A stretch of DNA of 64,000 bases, from assembly GCA_026874595.1 (NCBI GenBank), contig CM049315.1:3468664-3532663 (forward strand). Direction: 5' to 3'. The stretch's first letter is position 1, and each line of letters opens with the position of its first letter. Source of the stretch: Sipunculus nudus (taxonomy: Eukaryota > Annelida > Sipuncula > Golfingiida > Sipunculidae). Shown piece by piece: positions 58,375 through 64,000 of the stretch. Made by a program: the position numbers and the translations under genes. Below the pieces are notes generated by a model. The model was not told the DNA's origin. It saw only the letters and a list, made by a program, of their open reading frames with translations, and did not search any database.

Positions 58375-60911
58375 TGATAAATAGAATGATAAGGTTTTCT
58401 ATGTAATGGGAATTGTGATCTGTAATTTTGACAGGAGATTTCAGGTTCATTTGAAATTTCATTATTTTATTTTGTATTGTTCTTCAGTTCTGAATTCCAA
58501 GCTGTGTCCTTATCTGCCCACCCACACCAAAAAAAAACATTACTGTTGTTTAAGTAAGCTTGTATATTCATGATTATAAACTGAAAAAAATTTGTCAATA
58601 TATGCAAAGTGTTAATTACAGATGATGTTGAAGCTGTAGCAGTTACAATATTTGTTAAAGCTGCAGTAAGGTCATAAAGTCATAGTCAGAGCAGGAATCA
58701 CAGATATCGCAAAGGATTTACAGTTACAGCTTGAGACAGTTCCAAAGTTGGAGTCACACCTTATATACTGGAGTCACAGTGATCAAAGCTGGAGTCTTAA
58801 TTATCACAGATTAGGTTACAGTTGCCTTTTGATCCATGCAGTTTAATAACTGGATTGGTGGCAAATATTGCTCCGCTTTTTCTACACTAAGAATCATGTA
58901 AACATGGGTATTTGACATCTAGGAGACACCACTCTTTTGAAGCATGATGAAGAGGACTTTTAGTGTAAATGATGTAACAGGGTGCCCTAAATATAGATGC
59001 TTTAGTATCAATCCTTTGAGGTCAGAAGAACCTGGATCGTCGTTTAAAAAGAACCTACCTGTCTTTAAACCTATACATATGTACTTCATCATTTATCTTT
59101 TATCCTGCACCTGCAGAGCTCCCACCAGCTCCTATATTTCCTATGAAAAAAATGTCTCTTTATAATTTCCTATATTTTTTTATATTTAGACTGTAATATC
59201 CCATATTTTTCCATATATTTTTTCAATGCATAACTGTGCTTCCATTATAATTTCCTATATTTTTTAATTGCCAATTTGTGCAATGTAATGATATAATTAG
59301 ATATTATTGTTATCTAAACCCATGATATGATACAGTCAAGGGTAATATTTCCCAGCAACTCCTGTTTCCTTCAATTCATGTCCAGCTATCATCACAATAC
59401 AACATGACTTTTAAACTAAACTTATTGTCTAAAACCCAGTCATATTGACAAAGAAACCTGGCTTCGAGAGTTTCCAAATAAAATGAAAAAACACTGTCAG
59501 GTAAAATTCTTGAACTGACAATGAGAACCACAGTATTTATATTCTCAATTAAAGAAAAAGCACAAGTCATAGCATTTACATTGAGTTATGTAGAAATCTT
59601 GTATTCCATGCCCCTTTTATGTATTTACAATTAAGAACTGCCATTCATATTTAATAATCAGGGAATGTTCATTATTTTTTTATAGTTCTGTGTCTACATG
59701 GTGATCCATCATGAATGAAAACTTGTGATTAATGATTGGTGGCTGTAATTGGCTGTGCACTTTACTGTAGGTGGACAAGTTATGTCTGAAACAATCTTTC
59801 ATAGTGAAGCCAGGAATGTGCTGGTTGTCTCATGGGCTCTGGTGATGTCTGTATCCTCATACATCAATGACAAATATAATCAGTGGACACAGCTTAAGTT
59901 GTCACCAGAATTGTAAGAAAGAGCAGTTTAGAACTCCAGCCATTTGAATATTTCTTTCAAGAAAATAAAATAAAATTTTGATACAATTATTTCCCTTTGT
60001 TAAGTTGTGCATTTACCTGTTTTGAAAAACATTAAAGTTATCATGTTTGGCATGATCATATGAAATTTTGACAAAAAAAAAACAAAAATGAAAAAGAACT
60101 AACAAAACCTCCTGCCAACACTGATTTCTCTAAAAGGTTATTTGTCTGTGTCAGAATTTTACAATTTAGGAGCAGATAATTCAGTCTATTGTTAATTTTT
60201 CCTTAAGGACAGATCTGGTTTCCTCATCTGTTAGTATTCTCATTTTAGTTTGATTGGACCGTCCTTTAACTGATGCCTGAGCAGTTGAGAACATATCTCC
60301 ATGTTGAGATCAGCATCACCTGATGCAGCAGATATTGTGTGTAGTCAGTTATCATGATTTCCCTGGTCATTCTTTAGGTTTTTTCTTATATACCTTGGTA
60401 ATCGTGAAGCCCTTGGAACCATTATAAACTCTTTTAAAGGAGATATTCTTTTTCTTTAGGTCTTATGAAAATTACACTGATTACTCTATTTTTAACTCTT
60501 TTTAGTTGAAGAATTTTTAGATCTACCAGTAAAATATTCTCCCTTATTTGATTCCTTTTAGAACAAAAATGTGACACTTCAACAATATTGTTCTGAGCAA
60601 GCATCCAGCATGTATCACTTCATGTTTAAAAAGCCCTTATCATCTTATGCAGGCAGTTCTATCATGCACATTTCCGACTCAGTTTCTGAGCTCTTCATTC
60701 TGTGATGTAAAGCAGGGTGGTGAGTGGTCAGTTCAGGCCTGCAACTCTTTTTAAAAAGAGTCACTCTTTTTCACTGAAAATTACTGATTTACTGAAAATG
60801 ACACTAATTACCCTTTTTTTTTACTCTTTTTAGTTGAAAAATTTTAAGATCTAATATATTCCCCTGTTTTTAATTCCGTTTAGAACAAAATGGGACACTT
60901 CAACAATTTTT
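58375..60911. other. Spacer with one doubtful open frame
   Basis: Mostly AT-rich. A plus-strand frame at 58944-59165 begins MMKRTFSVNDVTGCPKYRCF and looks protein-like for about 45 codons, after an acceptor-like CTCTTTTGAAG, but then runs into the CCTATATTTCC simple-repeat block and has no donor. At 60460-60550 and 60770-60860 a pair of blocks share AAAATTACACTGATTACTCT and TTTTTAGTTGAA phrases, an old duplication. Confidence 0.3.
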
Positions 60912-62939
60912 AGCTCAGCTGACTGAAAGTCATCTGAGCTATAGCGATCACTCTTTGTCTGTCGTCCGTCTGTTAGTCCGTCTGTCCGTCCGTTAACCAG
61001 GCACAAATCGTAACCGCTGGACCTAGAACCTTGTAACTTAGGATTCTGAGAGGTCCATTAAAAATCTCCATGGAAACCAGAAATTAGGTCTCTGTTACCA
61101 ATATCCTTTGAGCTGTGGGGCCCCAAAGTACCCCCCCAGAAAAGTAAAAAATTTCATACAAAAACTTCAATATCTCATTAACTACTTGACTGATGGTCAT
61201 GATTTTTGGCATACATATTGATCATGAGATGTTACATCACTTCCTGCAGACTGGTGGCGCCACCTGTATTTTTCGATTTTTTACGAATTTTCTTCTCTAT
61301 TTTTGAGAACTTTAAAATGTGAACATCTGTTAGCGTGGCACAAATCGTAACGACTAGACCTAGAATCTTCATTTTCAACACACCAAGAGACCTATGAAAA
61401 GTCTCCATGGAAACCAGAAATTAGGTCTCTGTTACCCATATCCTTTGAGCTATGGGGCCCCAAAGTACCCCCCCAGAAAAGTAAAAAATTTCATACAAAA
61501 ACTTCAATATCTCATTAACTACTTGACTGATGGTCATGATGTTTGGCATACATATTGATCATGAGATGTTACATCACTTCCTGCAGACTGGTGGCGCCAC
61601 CTGTATTTTTCGATTTTTTACAAATTTTTTTCTTTATTTTTGAGACCTTTAAAAATGTGAACATCTGTTAGCGTGGCACAAATCGTAACGACTGGACCTA
61701 GAATCTTCATTTTCCAAACACTGAGAGACCTATGAAAAGTCTCCATGGAAACCAGAAATTAGGTCTCTGTTACCCATATCCTTTGAGCTATGGGGCCCAA
61801 AAGTACCCCCCAGAATAGTCGAAAATTTCATACAAAAACTTCAATATCTCATTAACTACATCACTGATTGTCATGATTTTTGGCATACATATTGATCATG
61901 AGATGTTTCATCAGTTTCTGCAGACTGGTGGCGCCACCTGTATTTTTCAATTTTTACGAATTGTTTTCTCTATTTTTGAGACCTTTAAGAATGTAGTTAT
62001 CTGTCAACAGGGTACAAATCGTAACGACTGGACCTAGAATCTTCATTCTTGACACACAGGGAGACCCATGATAAGTCTCCATGGAAACCTGAAATTAGGT
62101 CTCTGTTACCCATATCCTTTGAGCTATGGCACTCCAAAGTAAAGCTCAGAATAATGGAAAATTTGATACAAAAGCTAAAGTATCTGAACAACTAATGCAG
62201 AGATAACCAAAATTGTTTGCATGGATATTGATCATGGAGTGTTTCATCAGTTTCTGCAGACTGGTGGCACCACCTGTATTTGTTTGGGTGTTTTAACGAA
62301 ATTTTTCTCAATTTTTGAGACCTTTAAAGATATGAACATCTGTTAACAGGGCACAAATAAAAAAAAACTGGACCTAGAAACTACTTTCTTGAAACACAGG
62401 GAGACCCATGAAAAGTCTCCATGGAAACCTGAAATTAGGTCTCTGTTACTCATATCTTTTAAGCTGTATGGCTCCAAAATACCCCCCAGGAATGGAAAAT
62501 TTGATACAAAACTGCAGTATCTCAATAACTAGAACACTGATGGTCATGATTTTCGGCATACATACTGATCATGAGCTGTTCCATCAGTTTCTGCAGACTG
62601 GGTGCGCCACCTCTATTTTTTTTCAAATTTTTACGAATTTTTTCTCTTTTTTTTTGAGACCTTTAAAGATGTGGTTATCTGGACCTAGAATCTTCATTCT
62701 TGTCATGCAAGGAGGCCCATGAAAAGTGCCTGTGGAAACTTGAAATTAAGTCTCTGTTACCCATATCCTTCAAGCTATAGGACTCCAAAGTATCCCTCAG
62801 AATAATGGACAATTTGATACAAAAGCTGAAGTATCTGAACAACTAATGCAGAGATCGATCACCATGATTCTTTGCATGGATATTGACCATTTAGTGTTTT
62901 TATTAGTTTCTGCAGACTGTTGGAGCCACCTGTATTTTT
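60912..62939 (+). mobile_element. F1-headed element with 337-bp tandem units
   Basis: After TTTTT an F1-type palindrome (AGCTCAGCTGACTGAAAGTC..) and CCGT microsatellite (60957-60995) lead into tandem units about 337 bp long. Each unit includes AATCGTAACGACT, TCCATGGAAACCAGAAATTA, GTCTCTGTTACCCATATCC, CTGCAGACTGGTGG. GGTGGCGCCACC is perfect at 61253, 61590 and 61927 (exactly 337 bp apart) and decays in later units (62263, about 62600, about 62920). The interior is unlike the other F1 copies, so only the head is shared. The array is cut by F3 at 62940 and no right end is seen. Frames at 61997-62722 are shadows of the repeat. Confidence 0.7.
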
Positions 62940-64000
62940 GTATCTGCCAAAACAAAGTTTTGCGGATACTATGTTTTTGACCGGGTTCCTCCGCCGCCGG
63001 TTTCCAGAGAGCTCCTCGGAGACTAATGGACCGATTTTTCCGAAACTTACATCAATTATCGGGTCACATGTGAACTGGTGCCTAACCAATTTGCGTTGAC
63101 CTCTGACCTTTCGAAATTCCTCTCTATCCAGTGTCCATTTGTGGGTCTGTTTTCACACATAAACCCTCATATCTCGGGAACCATTTGACCGATTAGGAAA
63201 AAAATTTTATATAAATGTAGCCCTTTGATTGCTTTATAACATACAAAAAAATGGTGGTGCCACCTGTAACCATGTTTGCACAGTGTCCATCTGTTCATCT
63301 GCCTTGGGTTAAAATCACTCATATCTCTGCAGTGAATTGACTAATTCAACTGAAATTTGTCATGCGTATACATCCTGGATAGCTTTCTTGATTTTATGAC
63401 AGGTGGCGCCACCTACATTCACTTTCACGCTGATGACATCCAAGCTCATATCTGGGGAACCGTTTGACCGATTGGGCCAAAATTTTGCATGTGTATAGAT
63501 CTCACATAGCTCTTTATCATACGCAAAACTGGTGGCGCCACCTGTAACCATTTTTGCACACCATCTGTCTGTTTGTCTGGCGTGGGATAATGTCACTCCT
63601 ATCTCGGCAGTGGTTTGACATATGTGCCTAAAATTTTGCAGTTTTATACATCCTGGACAGCTTTCTTGATTTATGACAGGTGGCGCCACCTGCATACTAG
63701 TTTATGCTGCAGACATCCAAGCTCATATCTCGGGAACTGTTTGAACGATTGGGCCAAAATTTTGCATGTGTATATATCTCTCACATAGGTCTTTATCATA
63801 CACAAAACTGGAGGGGCCACCTGTAACCATTTTTGCACATTTTGCACAGCGTCTGTCTGTTAGTCTGCCGTGGCCTAAAATCACTCATTTCTCTGTAGTG
63901 GTTCGACATAACTGCCTAAAATTTTGCAGGTTTATACATCCTGGACAGCTTTCTTGATTTTATGACAGGTGGGGCCACCTACATTCTAGTTAACGCTGCA
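62940..64000 (+). mobile_element. F3 HINE-like element, runs off the window
   Basis: The 5' palindrome (62940-62969) directly follows GCCACCTGTATTTTT. The sister 337-bp units read GCCACCTGTATTTTTCGATT, so the insertion is in the T tract. Body units carry GGTGGCGCCACC at 63402, 63531 and 63679 and a perfect DR1 at 63097-63109. The right end lies beyond the window. Confidence 0.75.
63097..63109 (-). promoter_or_regulatory. Perfect DR1 motif in F3
   Basis: TGACCTCTGACCT, the reverse complement of AGGTCAGAGGTCA, sits at the same place as in the other F3 copies. Retention as a perfect site in two of three copies is noted; binding is inferred. Confidence 0.38.

Noticed and set aside
62343-62722. 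Overlapping frames on both strands, including a 104-codon plus-strand frame
   Set aside because: They lie in the 337-bp tandem units and disappear in other copies of the unit.

Overview
This window looks like AT-rich, intron-rich animal DNA, most probably from a bivalve mollusc. That assignment is my inference from its repeat families (T-tract | AGCTCAGCTGAC..., GTATCCCCAGAC..., TATGCCCCTGCC..., GCGAACCTGTG...), which I recall as abundant in bivalve genomes; no gene here identifies the species. I found no complete gene, rRNA, functional tRNA or CRISPR array. Most of the sequence is intron-like or intergenic spacer filled with non-autonomous mobile elements and tandem repeats.

Coding content is limited to short exon-like islands, each supported by an open frame and usually by plausible splice sites. 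The best are: plus strand 28743-28864, 9504-9564 and 52568-52690; minus strand 37979-38296 (a last exon with a stop and a downstream AATAAA), 5153-5262, 12520-12723 (a self-contained 67-codon frame), 40190-40237 and 51649-51717. At least one gene on each strand probably crosses the window with very long introns. I recognise none of the encoded proteins, and several islands are also open on the other strand.

Mobile elements form six families, called F1-F6 here. Fullest copies: F1 at 177-3299, 8063-9214, 55137-57768 and a 5' end at 60912; F2 at 6601-7119, 38990-39652 and 54355-58374; F3 at 34903-36332, 40425-41076 (3' part), 42532-43430 (5' part) and 62940-64000; F4 at 9673-11000; F5 at 41360-43556; F6 at 31131-31665 and 50251-50745. 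F1-F5 share parts of one plan: they sit directly after a T tract, begin with a palindrome followed by a CCGT/CTGT-type microsatellite, carry internal tandem repeats, and (where the 3' end is preserved, in F1, F2, F3 and F5) end with a 9-12 bp subterminal inverted repeat, a short hairpin and CTAGTT or CCTTGTTT. This is the plan of Helentron-associated non-autonomous elements (HINEs). Nesting gives two insertion sites that can be compared with uninterrupted sister repeats: F1 inside F2 and F3 inside the F1-type repeat block.

Two motifs recur inside different families: the 12-bp palindrome GGTGGCGCCACC (11 perfect copies) and AGGTCA half-site pairs (DR1 and palindromic types), which match idealised nuclear-receptor sites.

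Tandem arrays: 181 units of exactly 47 bp at 18551-27050 with no net indel and 27-unit higher-order periodicity; a 39-bp array at 32355-33773 that creates false long reading frames; a 57-bp array at 46663-47480 beside a perfect 74-bp inverted repeat (45959-46032 and 46594-46667); a 142-bp array at 29036-29929 ending in a hairpin; and 337-bp units at 60990-62939. tRNA-derived SINEs lie at 43560-43912 (minus) and, degenerate, at 45415-45560.
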